Assembly (NCBI RefSeq): GCF_020687745.1
Contig: NZ_JAJEWK010000003.1
Coordinates: 1-64,000 of the forward strand
Length of the DNA: 64,000 nt
Reading direction: 5' to 3'
Origin: Chryseobacterium sp. MFBS3-17
Lineage (GTDB): Bacteria; Bacteroidota; Bacteroidia; Flavobacteriales; Weeksellaceae
In this document: positions 23,767-31,778 of the stretch, one piece after another
How positions within the stretch are numbered: the first letter of the stretch is position 1
Layout of the letters: every line of letters starts with the position of its first letter
The notes under the pieces: model-generated
The model's input: the letters and a program-made list of their open reading frames with translations, nothing else
Told to the model about the DNA's origin: nothing
Database searches by the model: none
Made by a program: the position numbers and the translations under genes

Positions 23767-24576
23767 ATGAAAAAGAATTTTTTCTACAGACAAATCATTT
23801 TTTTTATGATTAGCTTATTCATGCTGTCATGTTCAAATTATGAAGATAGAGTTTCAGATTCTATCGCAAAACAAGAAAATATTTCTAAAATCAACTCAAA
23901 TTCTGGTGCTTTTGCAAGATATAGCAGTTCAGATATAGGGGCGATGCATAACAATAGTCTTTATGCTTTAATGGAAGATATTGAAAATAACGAAAGTGAT
24001 TATACACAAGCGAATCAACCAAGCAGCGTAGCCTTTGAGTTTTACAAAAATTATGTATTTTCAAATACCGAGACCGAATGGAGTAATGAACAAATTTCTG
24101 CTTTTTTAGATGATTTTAAAACTTTTAGCTATGTTAACGATACAGATTTTATCAGATTAACAAATACTCAATATTATCAGGACTTGTTAACTATCATCGA
24201 TTCTGACGGAACAATTCAAAATGTTCAAAACGATATAGACAGATTATTAAATGATTTAAATAATGATGATGAAATAAGTGAAAATGATAAAATAGCTTTA
24301 AAATCTGCAATGCTTGTTGGAAAGTCTTCATATGAATTTTGGAATACTGATGTTGAAAGATGGCAATCAATAAGAGCTAAATTTATTACAGATACAAATG
24401 CAGCATCGAAAATAAAAATAAAAAACAAATATTTAAAAGCAGATATTGAAGGAGCGATTGGAGATGCAATCACTGGTGCAATTACAGGTCTACAAGGAGC
24501 AGCAATAGGAGCAATGTTGGGAGCGCCTTGGGCTTCTGGAATATCTGGTTTCTTTGATCAATATATTTGGGATTAA
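23767..24576 (+). CDS. Lipoprotein with glycine-zipper C-terminus
   Basis: This 269-residue protein has a lipoprotein signal (IIFFMISLFMLSC, cysteine at about residue 22), a long acidic, asparagine-rich helical middle, and a C-terminal segment GAIGDAITGAITGLQGAAIG followed by AMLGAPWASGISGFF. That is a small-residue glycine-zipper membrane helix of the sort seen in bacteriocins and pore formers. The next gene, 3 bases downstream, encodes a 56-residue membrane protein. A secreted toxin with cognate immunity protein is one reading; the pair could equally be an envelope stress or surface protein. Confidence 0.6.
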   Translation: MKKNFFYRQIIFFMISLFMLSCSNYEDRVSDSIAKQENISKINSNSGAFARYSSSDIGAMHNNSLYALMEDIENNESDYTQANQPSSVAFEFYKNYVFSNTETEWSNEQISAFLDDFKTFSYVNDTDFIRLTNTQYYQDLLTIIDSDGTIQNVQNDIDRLLNDLNNDDEISENDKIALKSAMLVGKSSYEFWNTDVERWQSIRAKFITDTNAASKIKIKNKYLKADIEGAIGDAITGAITGLQGAAIGAMLGAPWASGISGFFDQYIWD

Positions 24577-24579
24577 AAA

Positions 24580-24750
24580 ATGTGGAGATTATTTTTTCAA
24601 TCTTTAGTCGTTTTTTATGTAGTAAGTTTAATTCTGAATTATTTTTTTGATGATGAAATTTATTACATTGAAAATTTAGTTACAGCCATTTTCTTCAGTT
24701 TGTCTTTTAGTTTTATATATACAAAATTCATAAAGAAGAAAAAAGTATAG
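24580..24750 (+). CDS. Small two-helix membrane protein (56 aa)
   Basis: ATG at 24580 follows the previous stop by 3 bases. The translation MWRLFFQSLVVFYVVSLILN, a short acidic loop DDEIYYIEN, a second helix VTAIFFSLSFSFIYTKF and a basic tail KKKKV give two membrane segments. It is followed at once by a strong hairpin terminator, so the two genes form one transcript. Tight linkage to the glycine-zipper lipoprotein makes an immunity role conceivable, but there is no family evidence. Confidence 0.55.
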   Translation: MWRLFFQSLVVFYVVSLILNYFFDDEIYYIENLVTAIFFSLSFSFIYTKFIKKKKV

Positions 24751-24759
24751 AATGATAAT

Positions 24760-24796
24760 AATTAGGATTGTTTATTTTATATGAACAGTCCTAATT
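24760..24796 (+). terminator. Hairpin terminator after cassette 6 genes
   Basis: AATTAGGATTGTT (24760-24772) pairs with AACAGTCCTAATT (24784-24796), with one G-U pair, and is followed by a T-rich stretch. Confidence 0.7.
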
Positions 24797-24818
24797 TTAT
24801 AAAAATAACTTCTGCCAA

Positions 24819-26109
24819 TAGCTAAGTTTTCGTTGCGTGCGAAGCACGAACAATGAAAACCTTGCTGAACGGAAGCTTCGGGAGTTTTTTTCAGCATTAT
24901 GGGTTTATCGACGGAAAATTTTAAAGATATACAGGAGACTTCGGGAAGAGTCTCTTTTTTTTTGACTAATATTGGTATTTTTTCACGGTTTTATCGTGTT
25001 TTCCTTCACTTTTGGGCATAAAATCCCTTACCCAAAATGCTAGATTTTAGGCTTTTCAAAGTTTTGGCTCATCTCCAAAAACCAACTTGGCGGACCGCGT
25101 AAATCGAACGTTGCAATCGTTACCAGATTCCCAACTTTGCAACAACTACATTTCGGCTGAAAAGTTTTGGATGGAAGTTTTTCCATGGGCTGAAGGCCTA
25201 AATTCTGTTGCAGATTTTTAAGCTTCAGTCGTTTCCACGTGCTGCTGAGAAAACCGTAATAACGGATTTTTACAAATCTTTTCGGCAAAATATGCATCGC
25301 AAAACGGCGGATAAACTCCTCGTGGCTCAAAACCATCTGCTTTCTGATGCCTTTCTGCCGGTAATCTTTGTAATCGAACCGGGGTTCTCCAAAGAGAAAA
25401 TCTTCCGGTTTTTCCGCTTCAATGTATTTTTTCAAGCCCCGAATCAAATGCTTGGAAAGTGGCAAATAGCGGTCTTTTTTACCTTTTCCCTGAACCACTT
25501 TCAGCTGTTTTCGGTCAAAATCCAAATCACAGAGACGAAGATTTCTGACCTCAAGACAGCGCAATCCGCAACCGTAAAGCAACCCAATTAAGATTTTATG
25601 TTTTAAAAGTTTACAGCAGGACAACATCTGCCAAACCTCCTGTTTACTGAGCACTACGGGCAGTTTTTTCTCTTTTTTAATTTCCGGAAGACTTAGAAAA
25701 CCGTAGCTCAATCCTTCCGATTTCAACAGAAAACGAAGTCCGTAAACCGTGTGTTTAAAATACGATTGCGAGGGTGATTTTGATTTTTTCTGAAGGTAAA
25801 AAAGGTAATCGTGGATCTGCTCTGCATCCAACTCTGTAGGGATTTTCCCAAAATGCAGCGACACCGCCGCCACGTGTCTGGAGTAATTACTGAACGTACT
25901 TTGGCTTCTTCCAAGCACCGAAACCGTACGTTCAAACCGGCCTAAAAGTTCTGTAAAACCAGGCACTTCGCGCTTTGCCTGATTGATGATTTTGTTTTCT
26001 CTGAGTTCGTCTAAACTCTTTTTTTTGTAGCCATTCTATTAATTTTTTAATTAACTTTACAAAGTAACTGATTTATGCGATTGGGAAAGCTACCGAAGGT
26101 TTAGTTCAA
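24819..26109 (-). mobile_element. Xer/HUH module H2, internally deleted copy
   Basis: Both ends match H1: the bulged hairpin at 24826-24860 and the right end CCGAAGGTTTAGTTCAA (26093-26109). It is about half the length of H1. The middle, encoding the recombinase catalytic end and the transposase zinc and HUH domains, is gone. Many scattered single-base differences from H1 show that it is not a fresh duplicate. Confidence 0.8.
25040..25966 (-). pseudogene. Recombinase-transposase fusion created by deletion
   Basis: This 308-residue open frame combines recombinase residues 1 to about 196 (through FLFGEPR) with the last roughly 110 residues of the HUH transposase (from DYKDYRQKGIRKQ to the end). 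The recombinase part keeps R136 and the lysines but lacks HxxR, the second histidine and the tyrosine. The transposase part lacks the zinc finger, HUH and catalytic tyrosines. It cannot catalyse either reaction. Because the frame is still open, a DNA-binding product that interferes with H1 is possible. Confidence 0.8.
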
Positions 26110-26230
26110 CAACGGCTATGCGCCAGGCGGGAAATCCGTCTTCGGTTGATAAATTACGGATACGAAAAATGAGCGTTTTCAAAAGAACAATTTTAGTAAA
26201 AAGCCCCGCCCGGCGCATAGCCGCAAAACG
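26110..26230 (+). repeat. attC-like palindrome L7; opens cassette 7 (26231-26952)
   Basis: This is the strongest stem in the array: GGCTATGCGCCAGGCGGG (26114-26131) pairs with CCCGCCCGGCGCATAGCC (26205-26222) at 17 of 18 positions across a 73-base loop. Cassette 7 opens TTAACTGCA and closes TGCAGCCAA (26944-26952), 7 of 9 complementary. Confidence 0.75.
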
Positions 26231-26261
26231 TTAACTGCAATATTTAAACAACACATCACAT

Positions 26262-26936
26262 ATGACAAACTTTTACCAAAAACTTTTATTAATTTTTACA
26301 ATTATCTGTTTCTCCAATTTTGGATTTAGCCAATCAAACGAAATCAAAATTAAATTCATTGGAAATTGTGGGCTTTATATGACCGACGGAGAAAACAATT
26401 TTTATATTGATTTTCCTTACAAATCTGGTGCTCATAAATATATGGAATACGATAAATCGGAAATTGATAACATAAAAGACAATGCTATTTTCATTTTCAC
26501 ACATCGACACTCCGACCATTATTCTGCAAAATTATTGAAAAAACTTACGGGACAAAAGTTTGATCCTTGGAACATCAATGAATTAGAAAATTTGGGAGAA
26601 ACTATTCCAAATTTTGGCATTCAAGCATTTCAAACAAGTCATAAAGTTTTCGGAGTTTCATTCAAGCATTTTTCATATTTAATTACTTGGCACGGAAAGA
26701 AAATTTATATTTCTGGCGATACAGGAGATTTGGAAGACTTGAGTAAAATCAAAAACATTGACTGGGCTTTTGTAAATCCTTGGATTTATATGAATGCCGA
26801 AAATGAAAAAGTCAAAATTGACGCAAAAAATTTCGGAATGTATCATTTATATCCGAACCAAGAAATTAATGGAGAAATTCCCGAAAATCTTATTATACTA
26901 AAGAACCAAGGAGAAATAATTACAATTCCTTACTAA
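26262..26936 (+). CDS. Exported metallo-beta-lactamase-fold hydrolase
   Basis: The 224-residue precursor has a signal peptide (LLLIFTIICFSNFGFSQ). The metal-binding motif THRHSDH (about residues 83-89) and a later SGDTGD loop are those of the metallo-beta-lactamase superfamily. It resembles UlaG/L-ascorbate-6-phosphate lactonase-like small hydrolases rather than true beta-lactamases. It is sole gene of cassette 7 and ends 16 bases before the closing tip. Substrate is unknown; a resistance role should not be assumed. Confidence 0.75.
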   Translation: MTNFYQKLLLIFTIICFSNFGFSQSNEIKIKFIGNCGLYMTDGENNFYIDFPYKSGAHKYMEYDKSEIDNIKDNAIFIFTHRHSDHYSAKLLKKLTGQKFDPWNINELENLGETIPNFGIQAFQTSHKVFGVSFKHFSYLITWHGKKIYISGDTGDLEDLSKIKNIDWAFVNPWIYMNAENEKVKIDAKNFGMYHLYPNQEINGEIPENLIILKNQGEIITIPY

Positions 26937-26964
26937 AACATACTGCAGCCAACATCGGTCGCCG

Positions 26965-27301
26965 TTGCACAACCCCAATTTTCTGCAAATAATGGCCAAA
27001 ATGTGTAAAAAATGACCTCTTCAGAAGCGATTTTGGGGAGGTTTTTATTTACGGTGGGAAAATTATTCGGGATTTCAGGTGGGCTTATACGCGGGCTGTG
27101 ACGGTTCTGATGAAATGCTTTTGGCAAAACCACAAATTCATCCCTGGTACGGGTAGAATTTGGGCATTTCGGTGAACTTTTCGGGTAATACAATAAATCA
27201 TTACCATAACCAACTGGATAACAATGTTTTACACGATTGTTTTCAACAAAAACCCGTCGCCATCAAAAAATTAGTTTAACTTTGGAAAAGGAGTTGTGCA
27301 A
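26965..27301 (+). repeat. 335-bp spacer repeat, copy E
   Basis: Hairpin ACCTCTTC (27015-27022) / GGGGAGGT (27035-27042) with TTTTTATTT; outward -7 box TAACTTTG (27277-27284); ends as in the other copies. Near-identical to C and D. Confidence 0.8.
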
Positions 27302-27425
27302 CAAGCACAATGTATAAGCGTAATGCGGGATTTATTGCTAAATTGAAAATTTCGTCACGTAATAAAATTTTGAATAAAATGTAAATATCGTCTTCGAAAA
27401 CCCGCACTACGCTTATACTTGACCG
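27302..27425 (+). repeat. attC-like palindrome L8; opens cassette 8 (27426-28047)
   Basis: TATAAGCGTAATGCGGG (27313-27329) pairs with CCCGCACTACGCTTATA (27401-27417) at 16 of 17 positions. Cassette 8 opens TTAGCGGT and closes ACCGCTAA (28040-28047), a perfect 8-base match. Confidence 0.75.
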
Positions 27426-27475
27426 TTAGCGGTCAGCTAAAAAAAAACGACCTGACGAATTCAAATTGACACGAT

Positions 27476-28027
27476 ATGACAGACAATAAACGAACACTTG
27501 AAGAACAAAAAGAAGAATTTAAACGAAAGAAACTTTTAGCATCTCCGATTGCCGGTTTAATTGCGTGGTTAATTGTTGCTATTTCAGGATTTTTTTTCCC
27601 TGACAATATTACTGTTTGGGTTTTATTTATAGCAACAGGCTCGATTGTCTACTTAGCTATGGGAATTTCAAAGTTGACTGGTGAAGACTATCTTGACAAA
27701 AGCAAGCCTAAAAATACTTTTGACACTCTTTTTTTTCTTACAGTTGCCCAAGCGATTTTAGTGTATTCAATCGCAATACCATTTTTTATTGAAGACTATA
27801 CGTCTCTTCCATTAACGATTGGAATTTTGACAGGACTAATGTGGGTTCCATTGACTTGGATTATTGACCATTGGGTTGGACTATTTCATTCAATTTTGAG
27901 GACAATTTTAATTTTAGTTCTTTGGTATTTATTTCCTTCTGACAGATTTATAACAATTCCAATAGCTATTGTTGTAGTATATATCCTATCAATTATAATT
28001 TTGAAAAACAGAAAATTTAAACTATGA
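27476..28027 (+). CDS. Hypothetical membrane protein, cassette 8 cargo
   Basis: This 183-residue protein has a charged N-terminus (EEQKEEFKRKK) and about six hydrophobic helices, ending KNRKFKL. It resembles small multi-spanning proteins of the DUF7010 kind, a recollection I cannot verify. It is the only gene in the cassette and stops 20 bases before the closing tip. Confidence 0.6.
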   Translation: MTDNKRTLEEQKEEFKRKKLLASPIAGLIAWLIVAISGFFFPDNITVWVLFIATGSIVYLAMGISKLTGEDYLDKSKPKNTFDTLFFLTVAQAILVYSIAIPFFIEDYTSLPLTIGILTGLMWVPLTWIIDHWVGLFHSILRTILILVLWYLFPSDRFITIPIAIVVVYILSIIILKNRKFKL

Positions 28028-28059
28028 AATAAAAGCCGAACCGCTAACAGCAGTCGCCG

Positions 28060-28157
28060 TTGCACAACCCCAATTTTCTGGAAGTATTGGCAAAAATGCA
28101 CGAAATATGACCTCCTCAGAAGCGATTTTGGGGAGGTTTTGATTTACGGTGGAAAAA
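28060..28157 (+). repeat. 335-bp spacer repeat, truncated copy F
   Basis: Only the left roughly 98 bases remain: TTGCACAACCCC, the hairpin ACCTCCTC (28110-28117) / GGGGAGGT (28130-28137) and GATTTACGGTGG. It is of the same subtype as copy B. The right half with its promoter is gone, and homology stops at GGTGGAAAAATG. Confidence 0.75.
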
Positions 28158-28195
28158 TGTTTTAAATTATTTAACCACCAATGCCTGCACTTTCG

Positions 28196-28203
28196 TATCT
28201 TTG
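28196..28203 (+). promoter_or_regulatory. -7 promoter box
   Basis: TATCTTTG, a good match to the Bacteroidota -7 element, about 115 bases before the gene at 28319. No clear -33 TTG is seen. Confidence 0.4.
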
Positions 28204-28318
28204 ATATGTGCGATGGTACAGAAGAAAGCTGTAGGGGATTTTGAACGCAATTGAATAAAGTGCAAACCCAAGTTAAATTACACTTATAATACAAATAGAT
28301 TTTAGCTTTAATTAATAT

Positions 28319-28711
28319 ATGAAAAAAGAGGACAAAGTGTACTGTCTAAAAGAAGGTTATAGTCCTTACATTTATAAAAGTGAAAAGTCATTTATTTACT
28401 GTTTTCCTGTATCGTCAGGACATATTGATTTAAATTTTGAATTCATTATTTCTAAGGCTGATTTTGAATGCCTAAAAGAAAATCAATATCGTTATAAGGT
28501 TCTATATTTCTTGCTTTTCTTTGAAGCTCAATCAACATTTGGGACAGGAACTGAAAATCCTAGAGAATTTAGAAAAGATGAATTTGAAACTTGCAAGAAT
28601 ATTGCATTAACAAAATCTGAAAATGATTTAGCTTTATATATTAAAGAATTTTCTGATAAAATGAATTTATCCGAAAATTACATTAAATCATTCATAAAAT
28701 CAGTGTTTTAA
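28319..28711 (+). CDS. Hypothetical protein at the right edge of the array
   Basis: This 130-residue, soluble-looking protein carries several aromatic residues and a C-terminal helical region (LYIKEFSDKMNLSENYIKSF). I do not recognise the family. It follows truncated spacer F, and no palindrome of the L type precedes it, so it may be old resident DNA or the last, eroded cassette. Coding is AT-rich like the array. Confidence 0.55.
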   Translation: MKKEDKVYCLKEGYSPYIYKSEKSFIYCFPVSSGHIDLNFEFIISKADFECLKENQYRYKVLYFLLFFEAQSTFGTGTENPREFRKDEFETCKNIALTKSENDLALYIKEFSDKMNLSENYIKSFIKSVF

Positions 28712-28739
28712 TTAATAAAATAACTTAACTACGTATGAC

Positions 28740-28775
28740 ATCAGTAGCTGTTGTACAGCCCCAATTTCAGGAGTT
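28740..28775. repeat. Eroded spacer end; right boundary of the array
   Basis: CATCAGTAGCTGTTGTACAGCCCCAATTT resembles the joint and left end of the 335-bp repeats (GTCGCCGTTGCACAACCCCAATTT) with several changes. From about 28,780 base composition and gene content change to core chromosome. Confidence 0.45.
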
Positions 28776-28870
28776 TCCATGCGGTAGAAACATAAAACAC
28801 CACCTCCTCACCATCCATTCTTAGCAGATTTCCTTTGCGGGAACAAGGATACCGCAGGTCTTCTCATTCC

Positions 28871-29497
28871 TCAATCCTGTGAATACACCACCAGAAACGA
28901 AATCCGGTTGCGGCCCTGCCGCCAGTGGTCTATAATGCCCTCCGGTGTGTGCTCAGACCGCCGGGTGTAGGTGCCCAGGTCTATGTTCTGCACACCCGCT
29001 ATAATATAGGAATCTACTACTTTCATCACGGTATAAATTTTCTGGCTTTTATGCTCGGTGGTAGCTGCCAGAACCGCTTCTACCAGTGTCCGGAACTGTA
29101 ATCCGCGCAACGCCAGCTGCGGGTTCTCCGGGTCTGTTTTGCTGTATGCCCCCAGCATAATGCCCAGTACTTCCAGATTCACAGGATCTGTCTGCAGAAT
29201 TTTTTCGCCTTCGGGAATCGCCTCTTTCCAGTTGCCGGCGCGCACCAGTTTAAAGAAGTCGCTTTTCTCCAGTTCATTGGGCTTCTTTTTGCCCTTCAAT
29301 TGTCCATAATACAGATGCCTGGCCTGCAGCGAGTCCAGAGATGTGGGGCGGTAAACGAACTGATATGTCAGCTTTTCGTAAAAATATACTGATGTGGAAT
29401 CCTGTACATTCCGGTGAATTTCTTCAAAGTCTATGGCGCGCTGTGCCGGGAGGACACTGCAGCAAATTATCAGCATAAAGATCCATATTTTACTCAT
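28871..29497 (-). CDS. DUF4919-like secreted protein
   Basis: The 208-residue protein has a signal peptide (MSKIWIFMLIICCSVLPAQR). The body (FEEIHRNVQDSTSVYFYEKL, RAGNWKEAIPEGEKILQTDP, IDHWRQGRNRISFLVVY) matches the DUF4919 family, common and uncharacterised in Bacteroidota. It is the first core gene after the array and lies downstream of the peptidase gene in the same direction. Confidence 0.65.
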   Translation of the reverse strand: MSKIWIFMLIICCSVLPAQRAIDFEEIHRNVQDSTSVYFYEKLTYQFVYRPTSLDSLQARHLYYGQLKGKKKPNELEKSDFFKLVRAGNWKEAIPEGEKILQTDPVNLEVLGIMLGAYSKTDPENPQLALRGLQFRTLVEAVLAATTEHKSQKIYTVMKVVDSYIIAGVQNIDLGTYTRRSEHTPEGIIDHWRQGRNRISFLVVYSQD

Positions 29498-29552
29498 TTT
29501 TTTGCTTCTGTAATCTTCTGCAATATAGACATTAACTGCATACCCATAAAAA

Positions 29553-29576
29553 AAATCTCTGCGTGGGCAGAGATTT
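29553..29576 (-). terminator. Terminator after the S9 peptidase gene
   Basis: AAATCTCTGC (29553-29562) and GCAGAGATTT (29567-29576) form a perfect 10-bp stem with a 4-base loop, and a run of A on + (T on -) follows in the minus direction. Confidence 0.85.
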
Positions 29577-29588
29577 TTAAGGTCTGAA

Positions 29589-31730
29589 TCAGTTCTTTAG
29601 ATGCTGGTCAAAGTAATCGGTTACTTTCTGCATCAGGTGTACACGGTCTTTGCCCATCACATTGTGCTCATGCCCCGGATATACAAAATAGTCTACCTGA
29701 ATGCCATGGTCTACGGCCGCTTTCAGGAAGTTTACAGAATGTTGCCAAACCACCACATTGTCCTGCGCACCATGAATCATCAGGAGTTTTCCTTTCAGGT
29801 TCTGAACTTTATCCAGGAGGTTAGACTGGGCATAACCCTCCGGATTGGATTCCGGGGTATCCATATACCGCTCGGTGTACATGATTTCGTACATGCGCCA
29901 GTCTATAACCGGTCCGCCGGCCACTCCGGCTTTGAATACTTCGGGATGCTTCAGCATGAAGCTGGTGGTCATAAAACCGCCAAAACTCCATCCATGTATT
30001 CCCATACGGTCTGCATCTACATACGGCAGAGACTTCAGGTAGTTCACCCCCTGCAACTGATCGTTCATTTCGGTCTCACCCAGATTACGGAAGACCGCCT
30101 GTTCAAATTTAAGCCCGCGGTTAGATGAGCCGCGGCCGTCCATGGTAAAGACGATGTAACCGTTTTGCGCCATATATTCGTACCACAGGTTTCCGGATTG
30201 CGGGAAACTGTTGGTCACCAGTTGCAGGTGCGGCCCGTTATAGAGATAAACAATGACCGGATATTTCATATTAGGGTCAAAGTTGGTTGGCAGAATCAGT
30301 TTCCCATAGAGGTCGGTTCCGTCATCTGCTTTCAGGGTAACGTTTTTAATTTCCGGACGCAGGTAATTTTTCAGCGGATTCTCTGCGGTCAGAATATTTT
30401 GGGATTTCAGGGTCTGGGTATTGATCAACTGTGCGCTGCGCGGGGTGGTGGCATTGGTGTACACATTGTAAAGCATACTGCCGTCTTTGCTCAGAATTCC
30501 GGAGTGCATGCCCGGCGCCTCATCCAGACGCTGCATTTTGAAGTTGTTCCAGTTCACGCGGTACAGGTGCCGCTCCTGCGGAGTTTCTTTGGTGGCGGCA
30601 AAATAAATTTCTTTCTTTTTTTCGTTAAAGCCCAGGATATCAGTTACCAGCCAGTCTCCTTTGGTCATCTGAGAGACCAGTCCTTTGTCCAGATGATAAT
30701 GGAAGAGGTGGTTATAACCGGTGCGCTGACTCTGCCAGATGAAATCGGTATTGGAATTCGGGAAAAATAATAAGGGATGCTGGGGTTCCACATATCGGTC
30801 TGATTTTTCTTCGAAAATAGTTTTCACCAGGTTTCCGGAGGCCGCATCATACTGATTCATTTGTAAATGATTCTGGTCGCGGTTCAGCACGCCCACGAAT
30901 ATAAACCGGGAATCCGGACTCCAGGTCACTGCAGTCAGGTATTGCTCCTGGTCTCCGTCGATATTCAGATAAGAAGTGGTTTCTGATTTGGCATTGTACA
31001 CGCCCAGCGTTACGTGATGGGAAGCAGCACCGGCCATCGGGTATTTGATGTTGGCATTCTTCGCCGGAGTTACAGACCAGTCTATAATGGGATAATCTGT
31101 CACCATCCGTTCGTCCATGCGGTAGAATGCAATTTTATCACTGTCCGGTGCGGGGAAAATTCCGCCACTGATGCCAAATTCCTGTCGGTGCACGGCCTGC
31201 CCGTTTACGATTCCCGGGTCTGTGTCCTGAGTCACCGCCACAGATTTGCCGTTGCGGTGCAGGTACAGGTTGTTTGCTACGGTGTATGCAATGCTTTTCT
31301 GATCTTCCAGCACTACTGTATTTGCAGCACCGGAGTTCAGGGCAGCCCATGGAGTGACTTTCCAGTCGTTTCCGCTCTTTTCCAGCCAGTGGTAGGTGCC
31401 GGTCTGGGCAAAATAGCCTTTGTTCGGGCTAATGAATTTCACCGGGGGCAGAGATTTCAGTTTCCGGGAATCATCCAGGTTTTTATTGATACGGCTCAGC
31501 GATACCAGGGTATCGGTTTTTGCAGATTTGACATCGGTGATCAGGTAGGCATTTCTGGCGCCCTGAATATAAGATTTACCGTCTGGTGTCCAGGAAAACT
31601 GACTGATGTTTTTCACCGCCAGGTTGCTGCGCAGTCCGTTTACGGCTTCAGCCATGGTGAATTTTTGGTTCTGACCATATAATAAACTGCTGAAAACTAC
31701 GAGCAGTAAAGGGATTTTTGAAAATTTCAT
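29589..31730 (-). CDS. S9 family dipeptidyl peptidase (DPP IV-like)
   Basis: This 713-residue exported serine peptidase has a signal peptide (KIPLLLVVFSSLLYGQ), a beta-propeller domain (about 30-460) and a C-terminal alpha/beta hydrolase domain. The nucleophile is S582 in GWSFGG; the acid and base lie in GAQDNVV and GHEHNV. DPP IV enzymes remove dipeptides with proline or alanine at position 2 from peptide N-termini in the periplasm. Length and motifs are normal for the family. Confidence 0.9.
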   Translation of the reverse strand: MKFSKIPLLLVVFSSLLYGQNQKFTMAEAVNGLRSNLAVKNISQFSWTPDGKSYIQGARNAYLITDVKSAKTDTLVSLSRINKNLDDSRKLKSLPPVKFISPNKGYFAQTGTYHWLEKSGNDWKVTPWAALNSGAANTVVLEDQKSIAYTVANNLYLHRNGKSVAVTQDTDPGIVNGQAVHRQEFGISGGIFPAPDSDKIAFYRMDERMVTDYPIIDWSVTPAKNANIKYPMAGAASHHVTLGVYNAKSETTSYLNIDGDQEQYLTAVTWSPDSRFIFVGVLNRDQNHLQMNQYDAASGNLVKTIFEEKSDRYVEPQHPLLFFPNSNTDFIWQSQRTGYNHLFHYHLDKGLVSQMTKGDWLVTDILGFNEKKKEIYFAATKETPQERHLYRVNWNNFKMQRLDEAPGMHSGILSKDGSMLYNVYTNATTPRSAQLINTQTLKSQNILTAENPLKNYLRPEIKNVTLKADDGTDLYGKLILPTNFDPNMKYPVIVYLYNGPHLQLVTNSFPQSGNLWYEYMAQNGYIVFTMDGRGSSNRGLKFEQAVFRNLGETEMNDQLQGVNYLKSLPYVDADRMGIHGWSFGGFMTTSFMLKHPEVFKAGVAGGPVIDWRMYEIMYTERYMDTPESNPEGYAQSNLLDKVQNLKGKLLMIHGAQDNVVVWQHSVNFLKAAVDHGIQVDYFVYPGHEHNVMGKDRVHLMQKVTDYFDQHLKN

Positions 31731-31778
31731 TTCTAAAAAATTAGCTGGCTAAAATTAAGAAATAATTCCGGACTGTTA

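Noticed and set aside
26262-26936. Metallo-beta-lactamase antibiotic resistance gene
   Set aside because: The fold and HxHxDH-type motif are shared by a very large hydrolase superfamily. The rest resembles UlaG-like proteins, and no carbapenemase-specific features are visible.
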